Shown here piece by piece: positions 36,183 through 45,861 of a stretch of DNA of 64,000 bases; position 1 is the stretch's first letter, and every line of letters starts with the position of its first letter. The position numbers were made by a program, and so were the translations under genes. The notes beneath the pieces were generated by a model. It ran no database searches and was not told where the DNA came from. It saw only the letters and a list, made by a program, of their open reading frames with translations. The DNA is from Janthinobacterium saanense (GTDB lineage: Bacteria > Pseudomonadota > Gammaproteobacteria > Burkholderiales > Burkholderiaceae_D): the NCBI RefSeq assembly GCF_014200675.1, contig NZ_JACHCI010000002.1, positions 186,001 to 250,000 on the forward strand, read 5' to 3'.

Positions 36183-36711
36183 CGAGCGTTTGTTACTGAT
36201 CGTGGAAGACGACGCGGCGTTTGCGCGCACCCTGGCCCGCTCGTTCGAGCGGCGCGGCTACACCGTGATCCACGCCACCAATCATGATGAAGCGAGCGCC
36301 TTGCTGGAACACCACAAGCCCGATTACGCGGTGGTCGACCTCAAGCTGAACGGCAACACCTCAGGCCTGGCTTGCGTGCAGATGCTGCACCAGCGCAATG
36401 AAGACATGCTGATCGTCGTGCTGACCGGCTACGCCAGCATCGGCACGGCTGTGGAGGCGATCAAGCTGGGCGCCTGCCAATACCTGGCCAAGCCATCGAA
36501 CACGGACGATATCGAGGCGGCCTTCGGCCACGTGGCCGGCAGCGCCGAAATCGAACTGACCAGCCGCGCGACCAATATCAAGACCCTGGAATGGGAGCGC
36601 ATCCACGAAATGCTGGCCGAAACGGATTTCAATATCTCGGAAACGGCCCGCCGCCTGGGCATGCACCGGCGGACTTTGGCGAGGAAGCTGGAAAAGCAGC
36701 GGGTGAAGTAG
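36175..36711 (+). CDS. regA: RegA/PrrA-type response regulator
   Basis: Protein of 178 residues: receiver with LLIVEDDAAFARTLARSF, VVDLKLNG (phospho-acceptor Asp), LTGYASIGTAVEAIKLGA and the KPSNTDD loop, then a short linker and a Fis-like helix-turn-helix, NISETARRLGMHRRTLARKL. This compact REC-HTH form is characteristic of RegA/PrrA/ActR, global regulators of respiration. It overlaps regB by 8 nt, so the pair is certainly expressed together. Confidence 0.9.
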   Translation: MTDERLLLIVEDDAAFARTLARSFERRGYTVIHATNHDEASALLEHHKPDYAVVDLKLNGNTSGLACVQMLHQRNEDMLIVVLTGYASIGTAVEAIKLGACQYLAKPSNTDDIEAAFGHVAGSAEIELTSRATNIKTLEWERIHEMLAETDFNISETARRLGMHRRTLARKLEKQRVK

Positions 36712-36853
36712 GGGCTGATCTGCCGGCTCTGCTTCCCATACCCGACGGCGCGCATGACAACGGCTAGTGCGACTTCGGGCTGTTTGATTGAGGATGAAGG
36801 TTGAATTCCCAAAAATTCTCGCCCGGTCGGGCAGTGATTAAGCACAGAATAGT

Positions 36854-37267
36854 TCACTGATCGAGATGGTCGAGATGGTCGATCCCTTCCATTTTCCCGC
36901 CAAAGAGGGACAAGTGCTCGCGAGAGCGCACTAGCAAGTCAGCTTGGTCTGCACGCGGGTCGTCTACAAGTCGCACTTGCAGTATCATTTCATCGTCAAG
37001 TTCCTCAGTCTGCAAGCTGTCTAGCGCATGAAGTCCCACATATCGCTGTGTCACGGCCTTGCCCTGACGATTCATGTAAACATGTTCCGACGATTCGCAG
37101 AGTAAATTGGCCTTCATATAGGCCGCGTCCGGACAGTCAGCCTTGATCAATACGATTTCAATGAGTAAGGTCGGCTGCGCGCAATTCGTGACGGCCACAT
37201 CGTCACCTGCGCGACCATTGCAAGCACAGATAGAAAGCTTGACACGCCTACGACGAGGAACTGCCAC
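36854..37267 (-). CDS. Hypothetical protein
   Basis: An open frame of 137 codons with GTG start at 37267 (GGAA about 8 nt upstream) and a real-looking body: MKANLLCESSEHVYMNRQGK, ELDDEMILQVRLVDDP and a terminal Asp/His-rich tail (GIDHLDHLDQ). No family was recognised. A later start at M50 (MKANLL) is also plausible. It stands at the border of the AT-rich island that follows regA and may be remnant material. Some similarity to immunity-type small proteins cannot be tested here. Confidence 0.4.
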   Translation of the reverse strand: MAVPRRRRVKLSICACNGRAGDDVAVTNCAQPTLLIEIVLIKADCPDAAYMKANLLCESSEHVYMNRQGKAVTQRYVGLHALDSLQTEELDDEMILQVRLVDDPRADQADLLVRSREHLSLFGGKMEGIDHLDHLDQ

Positions 37268-37305
37268 TGGCCAGGTTCCGGCGATATTATCCTGCTCTTT
37301 AAGAA

Positions 37306-37614
37306 TTAAAAATATTTGCAGTTACCCGACCAAACGAATTCCCGTTTTTTCAGCATATATGCGCATGTTAAGTATTCTGCGGCTTCATCCAATTCACTTT
37401 TCTCTAATGCACATTGTTCCAAGCGAAGATGCAAGAATTGAATGTCTGCGCCACTAGGGAAGATCATTGTATAGCAAAACGCATCCAAACTGACAATACC
37501 CCCAGGGGAAGCGTGCGTCTGCCATTGCTGCCAGGAATCAGGTGCTAGCCTCCCATTCGCTTTTAGGTTCAGAAACAATCTTCCAAGTCTCGTTGTACTT
37601 CGAACTCGCACCAC
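37306..37614 (-). CDS. Hypothetical protein, probably 5'-truncated
   Basis: A frame of 102 codons from a weak GTG. The same frame stays open upstream to a TAA near 37660 and reads ATYLVKVNDCVVRVRSTTRL, which looks like coding sequence without a start. The body includes LAPDSWQQWQTHASPGGIVS and LEQCALEKSELDEAAEYLTC. No family was recognised. It is best taken as a gene that lost its start. Confidence 0.35.
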   Translation of the reverse strand: MVRVRSTTRLGRLFLNLKANGRLAPDSWQQWQTHASPGGIVSLDAFCYTMIFPSGADIQFLHLRLEQCALEKSELDEAAEYLTCAYMLKKREFVWSGNCKYF

Positions 37615-37759
37615 ACAGTCATTGACCTTTACTAAGTAAGTTGCATTAAATTATTGTTATTCCTGAATTTCATAAGCGGCGCGCTGTAGGGCTGTCAGTA
37701 AGGTTCATCCTCTGCTCCATTGCATCGCGGCGGCCACCTTGCAGCGCATCCGCTTCTGT

Positions 37760-37942
37760 TTACGACCAATGCACAATAATTTCGTGGAGATTACTTAGCT
37801 AATCAACTGATGCCGAGAGCGACATTATTCTTTCTCGCACTGCGGTGGTTAGTTCTAGTTCCATATCTAAGTAGTTCATCAATTTTTTGCTGTCAAAGCC
37901 TGATGGGCTGGTGAAATGCCGTTGTTGTCTCAGCTCAATGCG
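37760..37942 (-). pseudogene. Fragment of an unknown protein with in-frame stop
   Basis: Reads RIELRQQRHFTSPSGFDSKK, then LMNYLDMELELTTAVRERIM and SLSASVD, a TAG at 37799-37801, and continues LSNLHEIIVHWS to TAA. The sequence continues naturally across the TAG, so this appears to be the decayed end of a real gene. The family is unknown. Confidence 0.3.
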
Positions 37943-38483
37943 TTAGGGAGCCACCGATTAATTCGACTTTTCGTCCAAACCATGTATGTAAGTTCTTGAT
38001 TTGTAAGGGGACGGATTTTTAGAAACTGAATTAATCAGCGCTTCCTTAGAGAAGTGCCGTCGATGAATAATCAGTATTTTCCTAGCGCCTTATTTTCTAC
38101 CTTTAAACTAAAATGGAATATTCGTCCTATTGGAAATTCATATGTCGGTCACCTCTGAATTTACGCATAGCCATTCGAGAAGTAATTACATGATTGAAGT
38201 GTTGAGGGAGTGAAATTTATACCAATAGTAAAAACCCACTTCATTATCCAAGGAATAAGGCCTATTTTTTTATTATTTATAAATCATATATTTATTTAGA
38301 TTTACAAATAAAAAGGGATGTAGGGAATCTCTAGCTATTTTTTTTCTAGATAATTTTCTTTGTGATTCTTGGTTTAATTATGTTGTTAAAGAAATAAGTC
38401 TGGAGTAAATATAATTCCCCAAAAGGATGGAACTATGGTAGTGTGGCATTTCTTGCAATTTAAATTATAGCAATGGAAGATAA
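37943..38483. other. AT-rich gene-free interval
   Basis: About 540 bp, strongly AT-rich (long A and T runs near 38200-38400), with no convincing gene on either strand. It probably contains the promoter of the DUF262 gene. No clear terminal repeats or attachment site could be seen. Confidence 0.5.
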
Positions 38484-38486
38484 ATG

Positions 38487-40487
38487 ATGAAAACGGAGCT
38501 CTTTACAGTATCAAAAATATTTCACGAATCACTCTTCCGCATTCCAGATTACCAACGTGGCTACTCTTGGGAGGAGCGTCATTTGAAAGATTTTTGGGCA
38601 GATTTGGAGCAGCTCGTCGAAGGAAAGAACCACTATACCGGTGTGTTAACTTTAGAAGCTGTACCTGCAACTATTTGGGAGAATTGGGTTGATGATAGGT
38701 GGATAATTGAATCGAGGAGATATGCGCCATACTATGTCGTTGATGGTCAACAACGTCTTACAACTATCACTATATTACTGCAATGTATATTGGAAATTTC
38801 CGGTGATGACGATTTAAATTTTACTCCTGCCGATTCTGTTGAGAAAAAATACATTTTTGATCATCGTGCAAAAAGTCACTCTAGAGCCTATATATTTGGA
38901 TATGAAAAAGACAATCCAAGTTATGAATATCTAAAAACAAAGATATTTGGTGAACCATCTGACCATCATTCCACAAACGAAGAAACAATTTACACAAGAA
39001 ATCTTTTAAATGCTAAAGATTTTTTCATAAAAAAATTAAAAGATATAAAGAAGTCAAGCCTAGAAGTTTTATATACAAAAATTTCTCAACAATTAGTTTT
39101 TAATGTATATGAAATAGCAAAAGAAATAGATGTATTTGTCGCATTTGAGACTATGAATAATCGAGGGAAGCCACTGTCAACTCTTGAGCTGCTGAAAAAT
39201 AGATTAATATATTTAGCAATGCAGATGCCTGATGCTGGTAATGGTGATGGAACAAGATTGAGGCGAGTTATTAATGATGCATGGAAAACTGTTTATCATA
39301 ATTTAGGGAAAAATGAAAGGCGACAACTTGCAGATGATGATTTTTTAAGAACTCATTTTTCATTATATTATCATTTATATGTAAGCCCAGAACTTCCTGT
39401 GGACGAAGATGAGAGTCAGCGATATATGTCAAAATATATGACGGTTATTGATAATACATCTAGCTTTTTATTGGGTAGATTATTTACAAGAAAAAGGCTC
39501 TCTGAGAGTCCGAATGATCCTCTTCCGAATATTACGTCTGAAACACTTCACGACTATGCTGCACACTTAAAATCTTCTGTAGAAATTTATTTTAAAATAA
39601 GCACTCCTGATAGAAGTGATTATTCAGAAAATGAGAAAATAATGCTCGAGCGCTTAGGGCGATTGCGGGGATATGGTGCAAGTCCTTTGTTGTTGACATT
39701 GTATGTTTTGGAAAAAAATTCGGCAAAACGTCATACTTTGCTTCATGCATTTGAGCGTTGGAACTTTTTAACATCCATGAAGTGGGGTGTTCAAAGAACC
39801 TTATATTTTAATCGCTATATAAATATTGAAGTTGTTAAATTCATGAAAGGCAAAGTAAAAATAGATCATTTGGTAACTTTTTACACAAACACTATCGATC
39901 AGATATTAAAAGAAGAATCTGTTGCTGATTCAATAAATAATTGGATAAAAAATGGGCCAGGATATTACGGATGGAGAAGCATTAACTATTTTTTATTTGA
40001 ATATGAACTTTCTTTAAAAGAAAAATCTAAATCTTCCAGATCAAAAATTGATTGGGATGCATTTTGTGCTGAAAATTTCCAAAGCGATTACTCGTCTATT
40101 GAGCATATATATCCTCAGAAAGCAAGATCTCCGTACTGGACTGAAAGGTTTGGGAGTTTTACACCTACTCAAAAACGTCTCCTAAGAAATTCTTTGGGTA
40201 ATTTACTTGCTCTTTCGGCTCCGAAAAATTCCAGCTTAGGTAATAAATCATTTCATGAGAAAATTGGAAGAGAAAGTGATACTGTTGGATATCGGTATGG
40301 TAGTTATTCAGAGAATGAAGTTGCTGCATATGCAGATTGGGGTGCGCCTGAGATTGTTGAGCGTGGAATTAAAATGTTAAGTTTTATGGAGTCAAAATGG
40401 GGATTTGTTATTGGTGATAATGAGCAAAAAATTAAAGCACTTGGACTTTCGTTTTTGCTGAGAAGTAATAAATTCAGTTCTCAATAA
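38487..40487 (+). CDS. DUF262-DUF1524 protein, GmrSD-like putative type IV restriction enzyme
   Basis: Protein of 666 residues. The N-terminal DUF262 (GmrS-like, ParB/Srx fold) shows IPDYQRGYSWE and VVDGQQRLTT near residues 86-93, the nucleotide-binding DGQQR motif. FETMNNRGKPLSTLELLKNR follows. The C-terminal DUF1524 (GmrD-like) carries an HNH-type motif SSIEHIYPQ with NSLGNLLALS and an Asn/Lys-rich end. Such enzymes cut modified phage DNA. GGAAG lies before two ATGs (38484, 38487); the second has better spacing. Base composition is far more AT-rich than the flanks, which indicates recent transfer. No partner methylase or regulator is present. Confidence 0.8.
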   Translation: MKTELFTVSKIFHESLFRIPDYQRGYSWEERHLKDFWADLEQLVEGKNHYTGVLTLEAVPATIWENWVDDRWIIESRRYAPYYVVDGQQRLTTITILLQCILEISGDDDLNFTPADSVEKKYIFDHRAKSHSRAYIFGYEKDNPSYEYLKTKIFGEPSDHHSTNEETIYTRNLLNAKDFFIKKLKDIKKSSLEVLYTKISQQLVFNVYEIAKEIDVFVAFETMNNRGKPLSTLELLKNRLIYLAMQMPDAGNGDGTRLRRVINDAWKTVYHNLGKNERRQLADDDFLRTHFSLYYHLYVSPELPVDEDESQRYMSKYMTVIDNTSSFLLGRLFTRKRLSESPNDPLPNITSETLHDYAAHLKSSVEIYFKISTPDRSDYSENEKIMLERLGRLRGYGASPLLLTLYVLEKNSAKRHTLLHAFERWNFLTSMKWGVQRTLYFNRYINIEVVKFMKGKVKIDHLVTFYTNTIDQILKEESVADSINNWIKNGPGYYGWRSINYFLFEYELSLKEKSKSSRSKIDWDAFCAENFQSDYSSIEHIYPQKARSPYWTERFGSFTPTQKRLLRNSLGNLLALSAPKNSSLGNKSFHEKIGRESDTVGYRYGSYSENEVAAYADWGAPEIVERGIKMLSFMESKWGFVIGDNEQKIKALGLSFLLRSNKFSSQ

Positions 40488-40973
40488 TTTTATTTGTTGC
40501 AATAAATATGCGGGTTGGTGTTAAGTGTAATAAGTATCCTAAGAGTATGAGATTTATTGCTCTGGATAAATAAAGGTCTTTCTGCCAATCCGATTAGATC
40601 TCGCTGAATTTTTAAATTTATGAGGATGTTTATACTGAGCGAATCAATGAGCGATAATGAAGGGGGATTTCTATACTGTAATTTTTTTAGAGATTCTAAA
40701 ATTTATAGTTCAAGCCCTATCAAAGTCTTAAACATGGTTTCAATCGATCAGCGCTACTGATACAGATCTGCTTTCTAGTTGTTTCAATGGATACGTATCT
40801 CCATGCGAGCATCAATCAGAGCTGATATGGTCGTATAAATGCTTTACCTCGTCTTTGAGTTAATTGGCTGTATATCCTTTGTAAACTTCGAAAGTATCGT
40901 GATGAACTGATTGCAGAATTTTTTTCTGTCGTATAGATTCTTGATGCAGGGCAACCCGTAGCAAATAGGATTC
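40488..40973. other. AT-rich gene-free interval
   Basis: 486 bp between the DUF262 gene and the DUF4019 gene. Stop codons fill all frames and no RNA gene or clear repeat was seen. The AT-rich character ends near 40970, which marks the likely right border of the foreign island. Confidence 0.5.
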
Positions 40974-41396
40974 CTATCCATTGATATTAAAGCCGGACAC
41001 TTTCCAGCTATTGTCTTTCTCCAAGGTCGTCGTGACGGTTTCTTTCACGTCGGCCTTGTTTTCATACTGGCTCACGTAATCGATGATGACCTGGTCCGGG
41101 CCCGGCTTGCCGGCGGGCGCTTTTTGCAGCACGGCCGACTTGAACTTGCGCGACTTGAAATCGCCCAGCGGCCAATGCAGGGCTGTAATCAACATCTTCC
41201 AGCTTGATTTCGACATCTCGCTGCGCATGGAAGCGGCGCTGGTTTCCCAGCTTCCCGCATAATCTGCCGTATCGACGCGCTTGAGCCAGGCATCGGCCGA
41301 TACCTTGGCGGCTGCAACGGCCGGGGATTCCTGGGCAATCACGGGTTGAGCGGCAAACACGGTGGCGGCGACGATCAGGGCAGACAGGGTTTTCAT
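40974..41396 (-). CDS. DUF4019 periplasmic protein
   Basis: Exported protein of 140 residues with signal peptide (LSALIVAATVFAAQPVIAQ) and the DUF4019 core: ADAWLKRVDTADYAGSWETS-like segment, LHWPLGDFKSRKFKSAVLQK and DYVSQYENKADVKETVTTTL, ending SGFNING. The fold resembles NTF2-like small domains. Its role is unknown. The start at 41396 leaves the signal peptide at the N-terminus; ATG 41426 is also in frame. Confidence 0.8.
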   Translation of the reverse strand: MKTLSALIVAATVFAAQPVIAQESPAVAAAKVSADAWLKRVDTADYAGSWETSAASMRSEMSKSSWKMLITALHWPLGDFKSRKFKSAVLQKAPAGKPGPDQVIIDYVSQYENKADVKETVTTTLEKDNSWKVSGFNING

Positions 41397-41514
41397 GGTG
41401 GCGATGGAAAATGTTGGTAATCTCACATATTATCTCGAAGGCAATGCCCAGCATAGTATTTTTAAAAGCAGATGTCGCCGCGTAGCATCATGCTGGTGGA
41501 AGGCCAGATGAACG

Positions 41515-42618
41515 CTAGCGTAGCAGATCAAAAAAACTCTGCGCGACCAGCTGTCCATTGACGATCAATTCCACCTGATGACGGCCGGCATAATGCGTGC
41601 GCGTCGTGAAGTCGCGGATCTGCTGCCTGCGCTCAAACGCAATATGCTGGCCAGGTTCCAAAGTCACTTCCTTGAGCTTGAAGACCTTGGCCGTGGTGGC
41701 CTGGTTTTGCCGCACATAGCCGATGCGGTGGTGTATCAGCAGCTTCTGCGGCCCGGGCGCGGTCGAGCTGAGCTGGCATGCCACAGTGAGGGTTTCGCCA
41801 AGAATGATCTGGCCCGGCGTCACCTCGAACTTGCCCACGATAATCTCGGGTGCGGTTTCCGCCCCCAGCATGGCCAACGCTTGCGGGTTGCCCTGTTTGA
41901 GCAGGGTGCGCAAGGCGTGGCGCACGATCCAGCGCGTGTGCGCGTTTTCCACGCCCCATAACGCCGCCCGTTCCAGTACCCAGGCAGGATGGCTCTTTGT
42001 CACATCGTTCAGATGATTGGCGACCGACTTGCGCACGTACAGGCTAGCGTCGGCGCGCAGATTGTCGAGGATGGGCGCGGCCAGTTCGGGCGACTGTTCG
42101 ATCATGCGCAAACGGAATGACCAGGGCAAACGTGGCCGGCAGCCCTCGCATGCCAGCCGGCGCACCGCCGCATCGGCGTCCTGCGACCAGCCCTGCATGA
42201 TGTCCAGCGCGCGTAAAGTATCGTCGCGCAGGAATGTGCGCACGGCGAACTCGGAAGTGCTGTAGCGCGTGAAGAATTTCAAGGCATCCATGGAGCGCTC
42301 GAAGGCATGGCGGCCATACTGGCTCACATAATCGGGCGCCACCAGCGAAACGAAACCGCTACCGAGCTTGGGCGCCGCTTCCATCAGCATGGGCAAGACC
42401 GCCTCGTAGCCATCCATGGCCAGGCTGGCTGCGACGATGGCCTCGCTGGCGCGGCGCACGCGCTGCATCAGGCTCAGTTGATCGAGGCCCTCGAGTGCGC
42501 AGGCAAGAAAGGCTGTGGCATCAAATGCGGGCGCGATCGCGGCCAGAGTGGCCGACAGGGTGCGCAATTGCTGTGCGCCCATCGATTGCTTGAGTGGCGT
42601 ATTGGTAGATGTTGTCAT
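41515..42618 (-). CDS. AlkC-type DNA alkylation repair protein with C-terminal Ig-like domain
   Basis: Protein of 367 residues. The first 265 residues are HEAT-like helical repeats of the AlkC/AlkD DNA glycosylase superfamily (FFTRYSTSEFAVRTFLRDD, CRPRLPWSFRLRMIEQSPEL, LYVRKSVANHLNDVTKSHP, WIVRHALRTLLKQGNPQAL). The last 100 form a beta domain (VGKFEVTPGQIILGETLTVA, FKLKEVTLEPGQHIAFERR) typical of long AlkC proteins. These enzymes remove N3-alkylated adenines (and N3-alkylcytosine in some) without base flipping. It is monocistronic, about 50 nt from the GNAT gene. Confidence 0.82.
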   Translation of the reverse strand: MTTSTNTPLKQSMGAQQLRTLSATLAAIAPAFDATAFLACALEGLDQLSLMQRVRRASEAIVAASLAMDGYEAVLPMLMEAAPKLGSGFVSLVAPDYVSQYGRHAFERSMDALKFFTRYSTSEFAVRTFLRDDTLRALDIMQGWSQDADAAVRRLACEGCRPRLPWSFRLRMIEQSPELAAPILDNLRADASLYVRKSVANHLNDVTKSHPAWVLERAALWGVENAHTRWIVRHALRTLLKQGNPQALAMLGAETAPEIIVGKFEVTPGQIILGETLTVACQLSSTAPGPQKLLIHHRIGYVRQNQATTAKVFKLKEVTLEPGQHIAFERRQQIRDFTTRTHYAGRHQVELIVNGQLVAQSFFDLLR

Positions 42619-42669
42619 GGTGACGCAGGGTTCGATTGCTGGGAGGCGTGAGTATGCTGCACGCTGCTG

Positions 42670-43179
42670 TCAGTTTCTGTCAGTAGCCAGCCATTCCATT
42701 TTCTGCACCTGGATATGCGGATGGCTGGCCAGCGGCTCCCATTCCGGCAAGAACACAAAACCCTGGTTGCGGTAAAACGCCGCCGCCCGTGCATTGTCTG
42801 CCGCCACATCGAGCACCAGCCGGCGATGGCCGCTTGCCATGGCGCGCTGCTTGACGGCATGGACCAGTTGCGCGGCCACGTCCATGCCCCGGTAAGCGGG
42901 ATCGACCCACATGGCGATCAGCATGCATTCTTGCAGACTATTGACGACCTGCGCGGCGATGCCGACCGCCTGTTCGCCATGCCAGGCCAGGAAAAAGGTC
43001 CGCTGGGCCGAACTGCTGGCCCGTTGTTGCCACTCTTCATCGCCCTGGGCCGCCGCGCTGGCGTGGCTGACGCCAAACGCCGTCGGCGCGTCGAGCAGGG
43101 CGGCCAGGCGGATAGCTTTCAGCGCGCCCCAGTCGAGAGGAGCCGTGGGGCGGATGGTGATGCAAACTGTCAGGCTCAT
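42670..43179 (-). CDS. GNAT-family N-acetyltransferase
   Basis: Enzyme of 169 residues that transfers an acetyl group from acetyl-CoA. Motifs: ALKAIRLAALLDAPTAFGVS (N-terminal helix region), LIAMWVDPAYRGMDVAAQLV (motif A, CoA pyrophosphate loop YRGMDVA), then RRLVLDVAADNARAAAFYRN with GFVFLPE (motif B). The substrate is unknown. The ATG at 43179 follows the stop of a 27-codon upstream peptide by 4 nt, so its translation may depend on that peptide. AlkC follows about 50 nt downstream. Confidence 0.82.
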   Translation of the reverse strand: MSLTVCITIRPTAPLDWGALKAIRLAALLDAPTAFGVSHASAAAQGDEEWQQRASSSAQRTFFLAWHGEQAVGIAAQVVNSLQECMLIAMWVDPAYRGMDVAAQLVHAVKQRAMASGHRRLVLDVAADNARAAAFYRNQGFVFLPEWEPLASHPHIQVQKMEWLATDRN

Positions 43180-43183
43180 CAGC

Positions 43184-43267
43184 TTAGTGGGGCATCGTAC
43201 CTGCACTGGCGGCGCCAGCGGCGAGCAAACGCAAGGTGGCGAGTGCACCAAGGAATAATTTTTTCAT
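43184..43267 (-). CDS. Small signal-peptide-like upstream ORF (27 aa)
   Basis: Peptide MKKLFLGALATLRLLAAGAA followed by SAGTMPH, with AAGG spaced 5 nt before its ATG. It has a complete Lys-start signal sequence and almost no mature part, and it ends 4 nt before the GNAT start. It may be a leader peptide controlling GNAT translation, a tiny secreted peptide or the stump of a longer lost gene. Confidence 0.4.
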   Translation of the reverse strand: MKKLFLGALATLRLLAAGAASAGTMPH

Positions 43268-43557
43268 ATTGCCTTCAAAGTTGTTCAGGTGAGGGGGCAC
43301 TATCCAGTATCGCCAGAATATTTATTTTTAACAACTCCTTTTGTGCCTGATAGTAAAAGGAGTGGCAGAGAACAGACAGCAGGGCTCATGGCACGAACAT
43401 TAACAATGTAACGCAATGTGTACAATCCGCAATAATAATTCCTTAGTGAAACATTTGTCTAATATGCTATTTTGGTAGATTGCCTCAAGATCAACGCGAT
43501 CAGCAGTAGGGGCAGCACGACATGCAGCGTACCTATATTTATCACTCAAGGAAGAAA

Positions 43558-45120
43558 ATGGATGTCAAGAATTTGCGCATCGGGCACAGGCTGAGCCTGA
43601 GCTTCGGTGTGGTGGCGGCGTTGCTGGCGATTATCGCTGCGCTGACCTTTGTGCGTATCGATGCGCTGGACCGCGATATCGATTCCACCAATAATTATCT
43701 GTACCCGAAAACCGTGCTGGCCACCCAGATCAAGGGCAAGGTCACGGAAGCCGTCATCAGCATGCGCAATGCCATGCTGCTGTCCGATCCGGCGCAGATC
43801 AAGCGTGAACTCGACAGCATAGAAACCGGCGCGAAAGTCATCGTAGCCTCCATAAACCAGCTGGAAAAGAGCGCCAGCACGGACGAAGACCGTCAGTTCA
43901 TCACCAATCTGGCCCAGGTACGCGGCAAATTCGTGACGGCGCGCACCCGTTTTGCAGGACTGGTGCGCGAGCAGAAGGTCGACGAAGCCTACGCGGCCCT
44001 GTTCGATGAAGTGGGACCGACGCAGATGGCTTATTACGGCGTGCTCGACCAGCTGGTCGCGCATGAAGACAAGCTGATGCAGCAGTCCGGCAAACAGGCC
44101 ATCGATAACGCCGCCAGCACCAAGCATCTGGTGCTGGCACTGACCTTCGCTGCCCTGGCCATCAGCGCTGTGGTGGCCTGGTATGCCACGCGTTCGATTA
44201 CCGAACCACTGGCCAACGCCGTCGCCGTGGCCCGCAAGGTGGCCGATGGCGACCTGACCAGCGTCATCGTGTCCGATACCCGCGATGAAACGGGCCAATT
44301 GCTGCATTCCCTGAAGGATATGAACCAGGGCTTGCTGAATATCGTCAGCCAGGTGCGCGACGGCACGGGTGCGATTGCCACTGCCGCGGGCGAGATCGCG
44401 GACGGCAATGCCGATTTGTCCAGCCGTACGGAACAGCAAGCCAGTTCGCTGCAAGAAACGGCGGCGGCGATGGAAGAATTGACCACCACCGTACAGCAGA
44501 ATGCCGACAACGCCGACCTGGCCAACAGCAAGGCGGCCAGCGCCTCCAAGGTGGCCGCTGCAGGTGGCCAGGTGGTGGGCGAAGTGGTCAAGACCATGTC
44601 GTCCATCAATGAGTCATCGCGCAAGATCGTCGACATCATCGGCGTGATCGACAGCATCGCTTTCCAGACCAATATCCTGGCCTTGAACGCCGCCGTGGAA
44701 GCGGCGCGCGCAGGCGAGGCGGGCAGGGGATTTGCGGTGGTCGCCACCGAAGTGCGCAGCCTGGCCCAGCGCTCGGCCGCCGCCGCGCGTGAAATCAAGG
44801 GGCTGATCGACGATTCCGTGGAAAAAGTCGGTTCGGGCACCCGTCTGGTGGAGAAGGCTGGCAGCACCATGGACGAGATCGTGCACAGCGTGCGGCAAGT
44901 AGCCGAAATCATTGCCGACATCAGCGCCGCCAGCCGCGAGCAGACGGTCGGCATCCAGCAAGTGAATCAGGCGATCACGCAAATGGATGAAGCCACCCAG
45001 CAAAACGCCGCCCTGGTCGAACAGGCGGCAGCCGCCTCGCAAGCCTTGCGCAGCGAAGCGGGCAATCTGGCGCAGGTGGTGAGTGCGTTCAAGCTGCAGC
45101 GTTTGGGAAGCTACGCTTGA
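43558..45120 (+). CDS. Methyl-accepting chemotaxis protein
   Basis: Chemoreceptor of 520 residues. TM1 (about 12-32), a periplasmic four-helix bundle (about 33-190), TM2 (191-211) and HAMP (212-265) lead to a cytoplasmic signalling hairpin whose tip is [20 protein letters not shown] / [13 protein letters not shown]. Methylation helices contain the pattern [21 protein letters not shown]. It senses periplasmic ligands and controls the CheA-CheW array. No C-terminal NWETF pentapeptide is present. AAGGAAG stands 5 nt before ATG 43558. An upstream in-frame ATG at 43522 has no such site. It ends at a strong terminator. Confidence 0.95.
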   Translation: MDVKNLRIGHRLSLSFGVVAALLAIIAALTFVRIDALDRDIDSTNNYLYPKTVLATQIKGKVTEAVISMRNAMLLSDPAQIKRELDSIETGAKVIVASINQLEKSASTDEDRQFITNLAQVRGKFVTARTRFAGLVREQKVDEAYAALFDEVGPTQMAYYGVLDQLVAHEDKLMQQSGKQAIDNAASTKHLVLALTFAALAISAVVAWYATRSITEPLANAVAVARKVADGDLTSVIVSDTRDETGQLLHSLKDMNQGLLNIVSQVRDGTGAIATAAGEIADGNADLSSRTEQQASSLQETAAAMEELTTTVQQNADNADLANSKAASASKVAAAGGQVVGEVVKTMSSINESSRKIVDIIGVIDSIAFQTNILALNAAVEAARAGEAGRGFAVVATEVRSLAQRSAAAAREIKGLIDDSVEKVGSGTRLVEKAGSTMDEIVHSVRQVAEIIADISAASREQTVGIQQVNQAITQMDEATQQNAALVEQAAAASQALRSEAGNLAQVVSAFKLQRLGSYA

Positions 45121-45134
45121 TAACATGACATTAT

Positions 45135-45165
45135 AAAAAAAGGCCGGAATTTCCGGCCTTTTTTT
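45135..45165. terminator. Bidirectional intrinsic terminator
   Basis: A7-GGCCGGAA-T-TTCCGGCC-T7 hairpin between the convergent chemoreceptor and carbonic anhydrase genes. The last T residues form part of the carbonic anhydrase stop codon. Confidence 0.92.
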
Positions 45166-45796
45166 ATGGCTGCGACGCGGGATGTTCCGCCAGCGGCACA
45201 AACTGGCCGGTGGCTTCGTCGAGGGCATCGAGGGAGCCGTTCTCGATGTCATATACCCAGCCATGCAGGTTCAAGCGTTTTTGCGCGATGCCCAGCGCCA
45301 CCGAGGGATGGGTGCGCAGGTTGTTCAGTTGCGCGATCACGTTGGCGCGCACCATGCCATCGATACGATGCTGTTCGGTCGGATGGTCGACCGATTCATT
45401 GATCATGCGCGCCGCATCGGCGTAGTGCAGCCAATGCTTGACCGCCGGCATATGATCCATGCAGGCGCAGGTGGCGATCGCCTTCATGGCGCCGCAATCG
45501 GAATGGCCGCAGATCACGATGTCGGTCACCTGCAGGGCGGCGACTGCATATTCCACGGTCGCGCTCACGCCGCCCGGCTCCGGGCCGAACGAGGGCACGA
45601 TGTTGCCGGCGTTGCGGATCACGAAGAGCTCGCCAGGTTCGCGTTGCGTCACCAGTTCCGGCACCATGCGGCTGTCGGAGCAGGAAATGAACAGGGCCTT
45701 GGGTGTTTGGCCTGTGGCCAGGGTCTTGAACAGCTCCCGGCGTTCAGGGAAAACGTCTTTCTGGAAACGTAGAAATCCAGCAATAATATCGCGCAT
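45164..45796 (-). CDS. can: Beta-class carbonic anhydrase
   Basis: Zinc enzyme of 210 residues interconverting CO2 and bicarbonate. The zinc ligands are seen: Cys39 and the Asp41-Arg43 dyad in [10 protein letters not shown], and His98 and Cys101 in [19 protein letters not shown] and the RVRANVI-like [15 protein letters not shown] segment are also typical. It is separated by 65 nt from the end of the transporter operon on the same strand and has its own terminator. Confidence 0.93.
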   Translation of the reverse strand: MRDIIAGFLRFQKDVFPERRELFKTLATGQTPKALFISCSDSRMVPELVTQREPGELFVIRNAGNIVPSFGPEPGGVSATVEYAVAALQVTDIVICGHSDCGAMKAIATCACMDHMPAVKHWLHYADAARMINESVDHPTEQHRIDGMVRANVIAQLNNLRTHPSVALGIAQKRLNLHGWVYDIENGSLDALDEATGQFVPLAEHPASQP

Positions 45797-45861
45797 AAAT
45801 CAAAAGAATAGTTATCTGACGCGGTATTGTCGCTGATTTTCTAGTGTCCATGTTGCTTTGA

